A stretch of DNA of 64,000 bases from Megachile rotundata (Eukaryota; Arthropoda; Insecta; Hymenoptera; Megachilidae), in NCBI RefSeq assembly GCF_050947335.1, contig NW_027473479.1:62001-126000 (forward strand), in the 5' to 3' direction. Position numbers and translations under genes: made by a program. Below are positions 1 through 11,735 of the stretch, one piece after another. Numbering within the stretch: the stretch's first letter is position 1; each line of letters starts with the position of its first letter. Under the pieces are notes generated by a model. The model worked only from the letters and a program-made list of their open reading frames with translations, was not told the DNA's origin and did no database searches.

Positions 1-686
1 CGTGATTGCGTGATTGCGTGATTGCGTGATTGCGTGATTGCGTGATTGCGTGCTGCGTGATTGCGTGATTATGTGATTGTGTGATTGTGTGATTGTGATT
101 GTGAGATTGTGGTTGTGTGATTGTGGTTGTGTGATTGTGGTTGTGTGATTGTGATTGTGTGATTGTGATTGTGTGATTGTGATTGTGTAATTGTGATTGT
201 GTGATTGTGATTGTGTGATTGTGATTGTGTGATTGTGATTGTGTGATTGTGATTGTGTGATTGTGATTGTGTGATTGTGTGATTGTGTGATTGTGTGATT
301 GTGTGATTGTGTGATTGCGTGAATATGTGATTGCGTGAATATGTGATTGCGTGATTGCGTGATTGCGTGATTGCGTGATTGCGTGATTGCGTGATTGCGT
401 GATTGCGTGATTGCGTGATTGCGTGATTGCGTGATTGCGTGATTGCGTGATTGCGTGATTGCGTGATTGCGTGATTGCGTGATTGCGTGATTGCGTGATT
501 GCCTGGTTGCGTGATTGCGTGATTGTGTGATTGTGATTGTGTGATTGTGATTGTGTGATTGTGTAATTGTGTGACTGTGTGATTGCGTGATTGCGTGATT
601 GCGTGATTGCGTGATTGCGTGATTGCGTGATTGCCTGTTTGCGTGATTGCGTGATTGCGTGATTGCGTGATTGCGTGATTGCGTGA
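1..686. repeat. CpG-type 8-mer blocks (GCGTGATT) with a short 14-mer insert
   Basis: Runs of GCGTGATT occupy about 1-68, 317-527 and 583-686, separated by 14-mers (about 90-270) and plain 8-mers. The block holds two GAATATG variants near 320-345, a GCCTGG landmark at 501 and a related GCCTGTTTG word near 633. One 8-mer near 45-58 is truncated (GCGTGCTGCG). This is a member of the CpG-type block family that recurs through the first half. Confidence 0.85.
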
Positions 687-689
687 TTA

Positions 690-874
690 TGTGATTGTGT
701 GATTGTGTGATTGTGATTGTGAGATTGTGGTTGTGTGATTGTGGTTGTGTGATTGTGGTTGTGTGATTGTGATTGTGTGAATGTGATTGTGTGATTGTGA
801 TTGTGTAATTGTGATTGTGTGATTGTGATTGTGTGATTGTGATTGTGTGATTGTGATTGTGTGATTGTGATTGT
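690..874. repeat. 14-mer array with GGTT variants
   Basis: It opens with GAGATTGTGGTTG at about 721, the junction word that almost always marks the change from 8-mers to 14-mers in this satellite. Three GTGTGATTGTGGTT units are followed by standard 14-mers with single GAATG and GTAATTG variants. Confidence 0.8.
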
Positions 875-1048
875 GCGACTGTGATTGTGTGACTGCGATT
901 GTGTGACTGCGATAGTGTGATTGCGATTGTGTGATTGCAATTGTGTGATTGCGTGACTGTGATTGCGTGACTGTGATTGCGCGGCTGCGATTGTGCAACT
1001 GTGGTTGTGCGACTGCTTTTGTGTGGTTGCGATTGTGTGATTGCAATT
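875..1048. repeat. Module D, copy 1 (174 bp diverged landmark)
   Basis: It runs from GCGACTGTG to GCAATT and contains GACTGCGATAG, GCGCGGCTGCG (979), GCAACTGTGG and GACTGCTTTTG, the least repeat-like words in the window. Copies 1 and 2 share GCAACTGTGGTTG where later copies have GCAACTGTGATTG. It still looks derived from the 14-mer, with many C-containing variants. Confidence 0.9.
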
Positions 1049-1378
1049 GTGTGATTGTGTGATTGAGATTGTGTGATTGTGATTGTGTGATTGTGATTGT
1101 GTGATTGTGTGACTGTGTGATTGTGTGATTGTGTGATTGTGAGATTGTGTGATTGTGTGATTGTGTGATTGTGTGATTGTGTGATTGTGTGATTGTGTGA
1201 TTGTGTGATTGTGTGACTGTGTGATTGTGTGATTGTGTGATTGTGTGATTGTGTGATTGTGTGATTGTGTGATTGTGTGATTGTGTGATTGTGTGATTGT
1301 GTGATTGTGTGATTGTGTGATTGTGTGATTGTGTGATTGTGTGATTGTGTGATTGTGTGATTGTGTGATTGTGTGATT
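1049..1378. repeat. Plain 8-mer array
   Basis: It opens with GATTGAGATTG and three 14-mers, then becomes a long GTGTGATT run interrupted by a few single-unit variants (GTGACTG, GAGATTG). It directly follows module D, as is usual in the first half. Confidence 0.85.
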
Positions 1379-1625
1379 GTGATTGTAAGATTGTGGTTGT
1401 GTGATTGTGGTTGTGTGATTGTGGTTGTGTGATTGTGGTTGTGTGATTGTGGTTGTGTGATTGTGGTTGTATGATTGTGATTGTGTGATTGTGGTTGTGT
1501 GATTGTGGTTGTGTGATTGTGGTTGTGTGATCGTGGTTGTGTGATCGTGGTTGTGTGATTGTGGTTGTGTGATTGTGGTTGTATGATTGTGGTTGTGTGA
1601 TTGTGGTTGTGTGATTGCGGTTGTG
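1379..1625. repeat. GGTT-type 14-mer array
   Basis: About 17 units of GTGTGATTGTGGTT or close variants, entered through GTAAGATTGTGG. It includes two GATCGTGGTT units (GATC at 1529 and 1543) and two GTATGATTG variants. This array type is otherwise typical of the second half of the window. Confidence 0.85.
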
Positions 1626-1896
1626 TGATTGCGATTGTGTGATTGCGATTGTGTGATTGCAATTGTGGGATTCTGTGATTCTGATTGTGTGATTGTGATT
1701 GTGAGATTGTGATTGTGTGATTGTGATTGTGTAATTGGGATTGTGTGACTGGGATTGCGTGATTGAGAGTGTGTGATTGTGATTTTGTGATTGTGATTGT
1801 GTGATTGTGATTGTGTGATAGTGTGATTGTGTGATTGTGGGATTGTGTGATTGTATGATTGCGATTGTGTGATTGTGATTGTGTGATTGTGATTGT
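1626..1896. repeat. Module E, early copy, and spacer
   Basis: It holds the ordered landmark words GCGATTG, GCAATTG, CTGTGATTCTG, GAGATTG, GTAATTGGG (1731), GACTGGG, GAGAGTG and GATTTTG. A short 8-mer stretch with GTGGGATTG and GTATGATTG leads into the next module D. The same word order recurs in each cassette after 33 kb. Confidence 0.8.
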
Positions 1897-2070
1897 GCGA
1901 CTGTGATTGTGTGACTGCGATTGTGTGACTGCGATAGTGTGATTGCGATTGTGTGATTGCAATTGTGTGATTGCGTGACTGTGATTGCGTGACTGTGATT
2001 GCGCGGCTGCGATTGTGCAACTGTGGTTGTGCGACTGCTTTTGTGTGGTTGCGATTGTGTGATTGCAATT
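1897..2070. repeat. Module D, copy 2
   Basis: Exactly 174 bp, with GCGCGGCTGCG at 2001. I noticed no difference from copy 1, about 1.02 kb upstream, including the GCAACTGTGGTTG variant. Confidence 0.9.
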
Positions 2071-2340
2071 GTGTGATTGTGTGATTGAGATTGTGTGATT
2101 GTGATTGTGTGATTGTGATTGTGTGATTGTGTGTCTGTGTGATTGTGTGATTGTGTGATTGTGAGATTGTGTGATTGTGTGATTGTGTGATTGTGTGATT
2201 GTGTGATTGTGTGATTGTGTGATTGTGTGATTGTGTGATTGTGTGATTGTGTGATTGTGTGATTGTGTGATTGTGTGATTGTGTGATTGTGTGATTGTGT
2301 GATTGTGTGATTGTGTGATTGTGTGATTGTGTGATTGTGT
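2071..2340. repeat. Plain 8-mer array
   Basis: GATTGAGATTG and 14-mers are followed by a GTGTCTGTG variant at 2131 and a GTGTGATT run that ends at a GATTGAGTG landmark (2341). Confidence 0.85.
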
Positions 2341-3484
2341 GATTGAGTGATTGTGTGATTGTGTGATTGTGATTGTGTGATTGTGATTGTGTGATTGTGA
2401 TTGTGTGATTGTGATTGTGTGATTGTGATTGTGTGATGGTGATTGACTGATTGTGATTGTGTGATTGTGATTGTGTGATTGCGATTGTGTGATTGCGATT
2501 GTGTGATTGCGATTGTGTGATTGTGATTGTGCGATTGTGTGATTGTGTGATTGTGTGATTGTGATTGTGTGATTGGGATTGTCGGATTGGGATTGTCGGA
2601 TTGGGATTGTGTGACTGTAATTGTGTGATTGTGATTGTGTGATTGTGATTGTGTGATTGTGATTGTGTGATTGTGATTGTGTGATTGTGATTGTGTGATT
2701 GTGATTGTGTGATTGTGATTGTGTGATTGTGATTGTGTGATTGTGATTGTGTGATTGTGATTGTGTGATTGTAATTGTGTGATTGTGATTGTGTGATTGT
2801 GATTGTGCGATTGTGATTGTGTGTTTGTGATTGTGTGATTGTGATTGTGTGATTGCGATTGTGTGGTTGTGATTGTGTGATTGTGGTTGTGTGATTGTGA
2901 TTGTGTGATTGTGATTGTGTGATTGTGATTGTGTAATTGTGATTGTGTGATTGTGATTGTGTGATTGTGATTGTGTGATTGCGATTGTGTGATTGTGATT
3001 GTGTGATTGTGATTGTGTGATTGTGATTGTGTGATTGTGATTGTGTGATTGTGATTGTGTGATTGTGATTGTGTGATTGTGATTGTGTGATTGTGATTGT
3101 GTAATTGTGATTGTGTGATTGTGATTGTGTGATTGTGATGGTGTAATTGTGATTGTGTGATTGTGATTGTGTGATTGTGATTGTGTGATTGCGATTGTGT
3201 GGTTGTGATTGTGTGATTGTGATTGTGTGATTGTGATTGTGTGATTGAGATTGTGTGATTGTGATTGTGTGATTGTGATTGTGTGATTGTGTGTCTGTGT
3301 GATTGTGTGATTGTGTGATTGTGAGATTGTGTGATTGTGTGATTGTGTGATTGTGTGATTGTGTGATTGTGTGATTGTGTGATTGTGTGATTGTGTGATT
3401 GTGTGATTGTGTGATTGTGTGATTGTGTGATTGTGTGATTGTGTGATTGTGTGATTGTGTGATTGTGTGATTGTGTGATTGTGT
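2341..3484. repeat. 1.14 kb higher-order repeat, copy 1
   Basis: Landmarks in order: GATTGAGTG (2341), a GATGGTGATTGACTG pair, three GCGATTG units, paired GTCGG at 2581 and 2595, a 14-mer array, GTGTTTGTG (2821), further 14-mers with GTAATTG, GTGTCTGTG (3291), then an 8-mer run. The same order starts again at 3485. Confidence 0.85.
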
Positions 3485-4632
3485 GATTGAGTGATTGTGT
3501 GATTGTGTGATTGTGATTGTGTGATTGTGATTGTGTGATTGTGATTGTGTGATTGTGATTGTGTGATTGTGATTGTGTGATTGTGATTGACTGATTGTGA
3601 TTGTGTGATTGTGATTGTGTGATTGCGATTGTGTGATTGCGATTGTGTGATTGCGATTGTGTGATTGTGATTGTGCGATTGTGTGATTGTGTGATTGTGT
3701 GATTGTGATTGTGTGATTGGGATTGTCGGATTGGGATTGTCGGATTGGGATTGTGTGACTGTAATTGTGTGATTGTGATTGTGTGATTGTGATTGTGTGA
3801 TTGTGATTGTGTGATTGTGATTGTGTGATTGTGATTGTGTGATTGTGATTGTGTGATTGTGATTGTGTGATTGTGATTGTGTGATTGTAATTGTGTGATT
3901 GTGATTGTGTGATTGTGATTGTGCGATTGTGATTGTGTGTTTGTGATTGTGTGATTGTGATTGTGTGATTGCGATTGTGTGGTTGTGATTGTGTGATTGT
4001 GGTTGTGTGATTGTGATTGTGTGATTGTGATTGTGTGATTGTGATTGTGTAATTGTGATTGTGTGATTGTGATTGTGTGATTGTGATTGTGTGATTGCGA
4101 TTGTGTGATTGTGATTGTGTGATTGTGATTGTGTGATTGTGATTGTGTGATTGTGATTGTGTGATTGTGATTGTGTGATTGTGATTGTGTGATTGTGATT
4201 GTGTGATTGTGATTGTGTAATTGTGATTGTGTGATTGTGATTGTGTGATTGTGATTGTGTAATTGTGATTGTGTGATTGTGATTGTGTGATTGTGATTGT
4301 GTGATTGCGATTGTGTGGTTGTGATTGTGTGATTGTGATTGTGTGATTGTGATTGTGTGATTGAGATTGTGTGATTGTGATTGTGTGATTGTGATTGTGT
4401 GATTGTGTGTCTGTGTGATTGTGTGATTGTGTGATTGTGAGATTGTGTGATTGTGTGATTGTGTGATTGTGTGATTGTGTGATTGTGTGATTGTGTGATT
4501 GTGTGATTGTGTGATTGTGTGATTGTGTGATTGTGTGATTGTGTGATTGTGTGATTGTGTGATTGTGTGATTGTGTGATTGTGTGATTGTGTGATTGTGT
4601 GATTGTGTGATTGTGTGATTGTGTGATTGTGT
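3485..4632. repeat. 1.14 kb higher-order repeat, copy 2
   Basis: GATTGAGTG at 3485, paired GTCGG at 3725 and 3739, GTGTTTGTG at 3937, GTGTCTGTG at 4407. Landmark distances from copy 1 are 1144, 1144, 1116 and 1116 bp, so internal changes are whole 14-mers. Confidence 0.85.
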
Positions 4633-5472
4633 GATTGAGTGATTGTGTGATTGTGTGATTGTGATTGTGTGATTGTGATTGTGTGATTGTGATTGTGTGA
4701 TTGTGATTGTGTGATTGTGATTGTGTGATTGTGATTGACTGATTGTGATTGTGTGATTGTGATTGTGTGATTGCGATTGTGTGATTGCGATTGTGTGATT
4801 GCGATTGTGTGATTGTGATTGTGCGATTGTGTGATTGTGTGATTGTGTGATTGTGATTGTGTGATTGGGATTGTCGGATTGGGATTGTGTGACTGTAATT
4901 GTGTGATTGTGATTGTGTGATTGTGATTGTGTGATTGTGATTGTGTGATTGTGATTGTGTGATTGTGATTGTGTGATTGTGATTGTGTGATTGTGATTGT
5001 GTGATTGTGATTGTGTGATTGTAATTGTGTGATTGTGATTGTGTGATTGTGATTGTGCGATTGTGATTGTGTGTTTGTGATTGTGTGATTGTGATTGTGT
5101 GATTGCGATTGTGTGGTTGTGATTGTGTGATTGTGGTTGTGTGATTGTGATTGTGTGATTGTGATTGTGTGATTGTGATTGTGTAATTGCGATTGTGTGA
5201 TTGTGATTGTGTGATTGTGATTGTGTGATTGCGATTGTGTGATTGTGATTGTGTGATTGTGATTGTGTGATTGTGATTGTGTGATTGTGATTGTGTGATT
5301 GTGATTGTGTGATTGTGATTGTGTGATTGTGATTGTGTGATTGTGATTGTGCAATTGTGATTGTGTGATTGTGATTGTGTGATTGTGATTGTGTGATTGC
5401 GATTGTGTGGTTGTGATTGTGTGATTGTGATTGTGTGATTGTGATTGTGTGATTGTGATTGTGTGATTGTGA
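4633..5472. repeat. 1.14 kb higher-order repeat, copy 3 (truncated)
   Basis: GATTGAGTG at 4633, a single GTCGG at 4873 (one 14-mer lost relative to the pair in copies 1 and 2) and GTGTTTGTG at 5071. The copy ends in 14-mers at about 5472, where a CpG-type block replaces the expected GTGTCTGTG and 8-mer segment. Confidence 0.82.
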
Positions 5473-6125
5473 TTGCGTGATTGCGTGATTGCGTGATTGC
5501 GTGATTGCGTGATTGCGTGATTGCGTGATTGCGTGATTGCGTGTTTCCGTGAATGCGTGATTGCGTGATTGCGTGATTGCGTGATTGCGTGATTGCCTGG
5601 TTGCGTGATTGTGTGGTTGTGTGATTGTGTGATTGTGTGATTGTGTGATTGCGTGATTGTGTGATTGCGTGATTGCGTGATTGCGTGATTGCGTGATTGC
5701 GTGATTGCGTGATTGCGTGATTGCGAGATTGCCTGATTGCGTGATTGCGTGATTGCGTGATTGCGTGATTGCGTGATTGCGTGATTGTGTGACTGTGTGA
5801 TTGTGTGGTTGTGTGATTGTGTTGTTGTGTGATTGTGTGGTTGTGTGATTTTGTGATTGCGTGATTGCGTGATTGCGTGATTGCGTGATTGCGTGATTGC
5901 GTGATTGCGTGATTGCGTGATTGCGTGTTTGCGTGATTGCGTGATTGCGTGACTGCGTGATTGCGTGATTGCGTGATTGCGTGATTTCGTGAGTGCGTGA
6001 TTGCGTGATTGCGTGATTGCGTGATTGCGTGATTGCGTGATTGTGTGATTGCATGAATATGTGATTGCGTGATTGCGTGATTGCGTGATTGCGTGATTGC
6101 GTGATTGTGTGATTGCGTGATTGTG
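5473..6125. repeat. Long CpG-type 8-mer domain
   Basis: About 80 units, mostly GCGTGATT, giving a CpG roughly every 8 bp. It includes GTTTCCGTGAATG near 5542, GCCTGG at 5595, GCGAGATTGCCTGATTG near 5720, GTGTTGTTGTG near 5820, GTGACTGCG words and GCATGAATATG near 6052. It is among the longest CpG-rich stretches in the window. Confidence 0.85.
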
Positions 6126-6444
6126 TGATTGTGTGATTGTGTGATTGTGTGATTGTGTGATTGTGTGATTGTGTGATTGTGTGATTGTGTGATTGTGTGA
6201 TTGTGTGATTGTGTGATTGTGTGATTGTGTGATTGTGTGATTGTGATTGTGAGATTGTGGTTGTGTGATTGTGGTTGTGTAATTGGGATTGTGTGACTGG
6301 GATTGCGTGATTGAGAGTGTGTGATTGTCATTTTGTGATTGTGATTGTGTGATTGTGTGATTGTGTGATTGTGGGGTTGTGTGATTATATGATTGTGATT
6401 GTGTGATTGTGATTGTGTGATTGTGATTGTGTGATTGTGATTGT
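6126..6444. repeat. 8-mer run and shortened module E
   Basis: Plain 8-mers to about 6244, then GAGATTGTGGTTG leading directly into GTAATTGGG (6279), GACTGGG, GAGAGTG and GTCATTTTG. The CTGTGATTCTG part of module E is missing. GTGGGGTTG and GATTATATG near 6372-6392 precede module D. Confidence 0.78.
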
Positions 6445-6618
6445 GCGACTGTGATTGTGTGACTGCGATTGTGTGACTGCGATAGTGTGATTGCGATTGT
6501 GTGATTGCAATTGTGTGATTGCGTGACTGTGATTGTGTGACTGTGATTGCGCGGCTGCGATTGTGCAACTGTGATTGTGCGACTGCTTTTGTGTGGTTGC
6601 GATTGTGTGATTGCAATT
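6445..6618. repeat. Module D, copy 3
   Basis: 174 bp with GCGCGGCTGCG at 6549. It carries the GCAACTGTGATTG form and GTGTGACTG where the other copies have GCGTGACTG just before GCGCGG, a CG-to-TG difference. Confidence 0.9.
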
Positions 6619-7158
6619 GTGTGATTGTGTGATTGCGATTGTGTGATTGTGATTGTGTGATTGTGATTGTGTGATTGTGTGATTGTGTGATTGTGTGATT
6701 GTGTGATTGTGATTGTGTGATTGGGATTGTCGGATTGGGATTGTGTGACTGTAATTGTGTGATTGTGATTGTGTGATTGTGATTGTGTGATTGTGATTGT
6801 GTGATTGTGATTGTGTGATTGTGATTGTGTGATTGTGATTGTGTGATTGTGATTGTGTGATTGTGATTGTGTGATTGTGATTGTGTGATTGTGATTGTGT
6901 GATTGTGATTGTGTGATTGTGATTGTGTGATTGTGATTGTGTGATTGTGATTGTGTGATTGTGATTGTGTGATTGTGATTTTGTGATTGTGATTGTGTGA
7001 TTGTGATTGTGTGATTGTGATTGTGTGATTGTGATTGTGTGATTGTGATTGTGTGATTGTGATTGTGTGATTGTGATTGTGTGATTGTGATTGTGTGATT
7101 GTGATTGTGTGATTGTGATTGTGTGATTGTGATTGTGTGATTGTGATTGTGTGATTGT
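6619..7158. repeat. GTCGG landmark and 14-mer array
   Basis: Short 8-mers, then GATTGGGATTGTCGG near 6722 followed by GACTGTAATTG, then about 28 near-perfect 14-mers with one GATTTTG variant near 6978. GTCGG followed by GACTGTAATTG is the standard entry to 14-mer arrays in the first half. Confidence 0.85.
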
Positions 7159-7535
7159 GATTGCGTGATTGCGTGATTGCGTGATTGCGTGCTTGCGTGA
7201 TTCCGTGATTGCGTGATTGCGTGATTGCGTGTTTGCGTGATTGCGTGATTGCGTGATTGCGTGATTGTGTGATTGCGTGATTGCCTGGTTGCGTGATTGT
7301 GTGGTTGTGTGATTGTGTGATTGTGTGATTGCGTGATTGTGTGTTTGTGTGATTGTGTGATTGTGATTGTGTGATTGTGTGATTGGGTGATTGTGTGATT
7401 GCGTGATTGCGTGATTGCGTAATTGCGTGATTGCGTGATTGCGTGATTGCGTGATTGCGTGATTGCGTGAATATGTGATTGCGTGATTGCGTGATTGCGT
7501 GATTGCGTGATTGTGTGATTGCGTGATTGTGTGAT
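7159..7535. repeat. CpG-type block with GCCTGG landmark
   Basis: Order: GCGTGATT run, GCTTGCG, GATTCCGTG, GTTTGCG, GCCTGG (7283), GTGTGGTTG, GTGTTTGTG, GATTGGGTG, GCGTAATTG, GAATATG, then alternating GCGTGATT and GTGTGATT. This order recurs in the other GCCTGG blocks. Confidence 0.85.
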
Positions 7536-9007
7536 TGCGTGATTGTGTGATTGTGTGATTGTGTGATTGTGTGATTGTGTGATTGTGTGATTGTGTGATT
7601 GTGTGATTGTGTGATTGTGTGATTGTGTGATTGTGTGATTGTGTGATTGTGTGATTGTGTGATTGTGATTGTGAGATTGTGGTTGTGTGATTGTGGTTGT
7701 GTGATTGTGATTGTGTGATTGTGATTGTGTGATTGTGATTGTGTAATTGTGATTGTGTGATTGTGATTGTGTGATTGTGATTGTGTGATTGTGATTGTGT
7801 GGTTGTGATTGTGTGATTGTGATTGTGTGATTGTGATTGTGTGATTGTGATTGTGTGATTGTGATTGTGTGATTGTGATTGTGTGATTGTGATTGTGTGA
7901 TTGTGATTGTGTGATTGTGATTGAGTGATTGTGATTGTGTGATTGTGATTGTGTGATTGTGATTGTGTGATTGCGATTGTGTGATTGTGATTGTGTGATT
8001 GTGTGATTGTGTGATTGTGTGATTGTGTGATTGTGTGATTGTGTGATTGTGTGATTGTGTGATTGTGTGATTGTGTGATTTTGTGATTGTGTGATTGTGT
8101 GATTGTGTGATTGTGTGATTGTGTGATTGTGATTGTGTGATTGTGATTGTGTGATTGTGATTGTGTGATTGTGATTGTGTGATTGTGATTGTGTGATTGT
8201 GATTGAGTGATTGTGATTGTGTGATTGCGATTGTGTGATTGCGATTGTGTGATTGCGATTGTGTGATTGTGATTGTGCGATTGTGTGATTGTGTGATTGT
8301 GTGATTGTGATTGTGTGATTGGGATTGTCGGATTGGGATTGTCGGATTGGGATTGTGTGACTGTAATTGTGTGATTGTGATTGTGTGATTGTGATTGTGT
8401 GATTGTGATTGTGTGATTGTGATTGTGTGATTGTGATTGTGTGATTGTGATTGTGTGATTGTGATTGTGTGATTGTGATTGTGTGATTGTGATTGTGTGA
8501 TTGTGATTGTGTGATTGTAATTGTGTGATTGTGATTGTGTGATTGTGATTGTGTGATTGTGATTGTGTGTTTGTGATTGTGTGATTGTGATTGTGTGATT
8601 GTAATTGTGTGATTGTGATTGTGTGATTGTGTGGTTGCGATTGTGTGACTGCAATTGTGTGATTGTGTGATTGAGATTGTATGATTGTGAATGTGTGGTT
8701 GCGATTGTGTGATTGCAATTGTGTGATTGTGTGATTGTGTGATTGTGTGATTGTGTGATTGTGTGATTGTGTGATTGTGTGATTGTGTGATTGTGATTGT
8801 GAGATTGTGGTTGTGTGATTGTGGTTGTGTGATTGTGGTTGTGTGATTGTGATTGTGTGATTGTGATTGTGTGATTGTGATTGTGTAATTGTGATTGTGT
8901 GATTGTGATTGTGTGATTGTGATTGTGTGATTGCGATTGTGTGGTTGCGATTGTGTGATTGTGATTGTGTGATTGTGATTGTGTGATTGTGATTGTGTGA
9001 TTGTGAT
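7536..9007. repeat. Alternating 8-mer and 14-mer arrays
   Basis: 8-mers to 7663, GAGATTGTGG junction, 14-mers to about 7985, 8-mers to 8120, 14-mers with GAGTG and three GCGATTG, paired GTCGG near 8327-8345, 14-mers to 8620, a mixed stretch with GTGGTTGCG, GAGATTG and GTATGATTG, short 8-mers, then a second GAGATTGTGG junction near 8800 and 14-mers. Confidence 0.8.
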
Positions 9008-9225
9008 TGCGTGATTGCGTGATTGCGTGATTGCGTGATTGCGTGATTGCGTGATTGCGTGTTTGCGTGAATGCGTGATTGCGTGATTGCGTGATTGCGT
9101 GATTGCGTGATTGCGTGATTGTGTGATTGCGTGAATATGTGATTGCGTGATTGCGTGATTGCGTGATTGCGTGATTGCGTGATTGCGTGATTGCGTGATT
9201 GCGTGATTGTGTGATTGCGTGATTG
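9008..9225. repeat. CpG-type 8-mer block without GCCTGG
   Basis: GCGTGATT run with GTTTGCGTGAATG near 9060 and GAATATG near 9132. The GCCTGG section is absent. Confidence 0.8.
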
Positions 9226-9617
9226 TGTGACTGTGTGATTGTGTGATTGTGTGATTGTGATTGTGTGATTGTGTGATTGTGTGATTGTGTGATTGTGTGA
9301 TTGCGATTGTGTGATTGGGATTGTCGGATTGGGATTGTGTGACTGTAATTGTGTGATTGTGATTGTGTGATTGTGATTGTGTGATTGTGATTGTGTGATT
9401 GTGATTGTGTGATTGTGATTGTGTGATTGTGATTGTGTGATTGTGATTGTGTGATTGTGATTTTGTGATTGTGATTGTGTGATTGTGATTGTGTGATTGT
9501 GATTGTGTGATTGTGATTGTGTGATTGTGATTGTGTGATTGTGATTGTGTGATTGTGATTGTGTGATTGTGATTGTGTGATTGTGATTGTGTGATTGTGA
9601 TTGTGTGATTGTGATTG
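9226..9617. repeat. 8-mers, GTCGG landmark and 14-mer array
   Basis: Short 8-mers, GTCGG near 9324, then about 19 14-mers with one GATTTTG variant near 9462, the same arrangement as at 6619-7158. Confidence 0.8.
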
Positions 9618-9975
9618 CGTGATTGCGTGATTGCGTGATTGCGTGATTCCGTGATTGCGTGATTGCGTGATTGCGTGTTTGCGTGATTGCGTGATTGCGT
9701 GAATGCGTGATTGTGTGATTGCGTGATTGCCTGGTTGCGTGATTTTGTGGTTGTGTGATTGTGTGATTGTGTGATTGCGTGATTGTGTGTTTGTGTGATT
9801 GTGTGATTGTGATTGTGTGATTGTGTGATTGGGTGATTGTGTGATTGCGTGATTGCGTGATTGCATAATTGCGTGATTGCGTGATTGCGTGATTGCGTGA
9901 CTGCGTGATTGCGTGAATATGTGATTGCGTGATTGCGTGATTGCGTGATTGCGTGATTGTGTGATTGCGTGATTG
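9618..9975. repeat. CpG-type block with GCCTGG landmark
   Basis: Same order as the block at 7159: GATTCCGTG, GTTTGCG, GCCTGG (9729), GTGGTTG, GTGTTTGTG, GATTGGGTG, GCATAATTG, GAATATG near 9915. The GCATAATTG unit corresponds to GCGTAATTG near 7419, a CG-to-CA difference. Confidence 0.85.
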
Positions 9976-10788
9976 TGTGATTGTGTGATTGTGTGATTGT
10001 GTGATTGTGATTGTGAGATTGTGGTTGTGTGATTGTGGTTGTGTGATTGTGATTGTGTGATTGTGATTGTGTGATTGTGATTGTGCAATTGTGATTGTGT
10101 GATTGTGATTGTGTGATTGTGATTGTGTGATTGTGATTGTGTGGTTGTGATTGTGTGATTGTGATTGTGTGATTGTGATTGTGTGATTGTGATTGTGTGA
10201 TTGTGATTGTGTGATTGTGATTGTGTGATTGTGATTGTGTGATTGTGATTGTGTGTTTGTGATTGAGTGATTGTGATTGTGTGATTGTGATTGTGTGATT
10301 GTGATTGTGTGATTGCGATTGTGTGATTGTGATTGTGTGATTGTGATTGTGTGATTGTGTGATTGTGTGATTGTGTGATTGTGTGATTGTGATTGTGTGA
10401 TTGGGATTGTCGGATTGGGATTGTGTGACTGTAATTGTGTGATTGTGATTGTGTGATTGTGATTGTGTGATTGTGATTGTGCGATTGTGATTGTGTGATT
10501 GTGATTGTGTGATTGTGATTGTGTGATTGTGATTGTGTGATTGTGATTGTGTGATTGTGATTGTGTGATTGTGATTGTGTGATTGTGATTGTGTGATTGT
10601 GATTGTGTGATTGTGATTGTGTGATTGTGATTGTGTGATTGTGATTGTGTGATTGTGATTGTGTGATTGTGATTGTGTGATTGTGATTGTGTGATTGTGA
10701 TTGTGTGATTGTGATTGTGTGATTGTGATTGTGTGATTGTGATTGTGTGATTGTGATTGTGTGATTGTGATTGTGTGATTGTGATTGT
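9976..10788. repeat. 14-mer arrays around a GTCGG landmark
   Basis: GAGATTGTGG junction near 10013, 14-mers with GCAATTG, GGTTG and GTGTTTGTG variants, short 8-mers, GTCGG near 10409, then about 25 14-mers with one GCGATTG, running without interruption into the GATC cluster. Confidence 0.8.
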
Positions 10789-10864
10789 GATCGTGTGATT
10801 GTGATCGTGTGATTGTGATCGTGTGATTGTGATCGTGTGATTGTGATCGTGTGATTGTGATCGT
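10789..10864. repeat. GATC cluster 1 (6 units)
   Basis: GATC at 10789, 10803, 10817, 10831, 10845 and 10859, exactly 14 bp apart. Each is the 14-mer with T changed to C, giving GATCGTGTG. Confidence 0.92.
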
Positions 10865-11348
10865 GTGATTGTGATTGTGTGATTGTGATTGTGTGATTGT
10901 GATTGTGTGATTGTGATTGTGTGATTGTGTGATTGTGTGTTTGTGTGATTGTGTGATTGTGTGATTGTGTGATTGTGTGATTGTGTGATTGTGTGATTGT
11001 GAGATTGTGTGAGTGTGTGATTGTGTGATTGTGATTGTGTGATTGTGATTGTGTGATTGTGATTGTGTGATTGTGATTGTGTGATTGTGATTGTGTGATT
11101 GTGATTGTGTGATTGTGATTGTGTGATTGTGATTGTGTGATTGTGTGATTGTGTGTTTGTGTGATTGTGTGATTGTGTGATTGTGTGATTGTGTGATTGT
11201 GTGATTGTGAGATTGTGTGATTGTGTGATTGTGATTGTGTGATTCTGATTGTGTGTTTGTGATTGTGTGATTGTGATTGTGTGATTGTGATTGTGTGATT
11301 GTGATTGTGTGATTGTGATTGTGTGATTGTGATTGTGTGATTGTGATT
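10865..11348. repeat. Mixed 14-mer and 8-mer segments
   Basis: Two similar segments, 10920-11030 and 11140-11230, each hold GTGTTTGTG and GAGATTG within 8-mers and are each followed by about eight 14-mers. GAGTG near 11011 and GATTCTG near 11240 are single variants. Confidence 0.75.
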
Positions 11349-11735
11349 GCGTGATTGCGTGATTGCGTGATTGCGTGATTGCGTGATTGCATGATTGCGT
11401 GATTGCGTGTTTGCGTGATTGCGTGATTGCGTGATTGCGTGATTGTGTGATTGCGTGATTGCCTGGTTGCGTGATTGTGTGGTTGTGTGATTGTGTGATT
11501 GTGTGATTGCGTGATTGTGTGTTTGTGTGATTGTGTGATTGTGATTGTGTGATTGTGTGATTGGGTGATTGCGTGATTGTGTGATTGCGTGATTGTGTGA
11601 TTGTGTGATTGTGTGATTGTGTGATTGTGATTGTGAGATTGTGGTTGTGTGATTGTGGTTGTGTGATTGTGATTGTGTGATTGTGATTGTGTGATTGTGT
11701 GATTGGGTGATTGCGTGATTGTGTGATTGCGTGAT
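11349..11735. repeat. CpG-type block with GCCTGG, first of a 1,000-bp pair
   Basis: Landmarks GCATGATT (11389), GCCTGG (11461), GTGTTTG (about 11521), GATTGGG (about 11561) and GAGATTG (11635) each recur exactly 1,000 bp downstream. The GCATGATT unit is a CG-to-CA variant of GCGTGATT shared by both copies. Confidence 0.87.

Noticed and set aside
1010..1022. GCTTTTG in module D as a terminator T-run
   Set aside because: Only four Ts and no preceding GC hairpin. The + strand has too few Cs to form a stem.
6380..6395. AT-rich words (GATTATATG here; GAATATG in CpG blocks) as promoter elements
   Set aside because: They are single-unit variants copied with their repeat blocks, without a partner box or a gene downstream.
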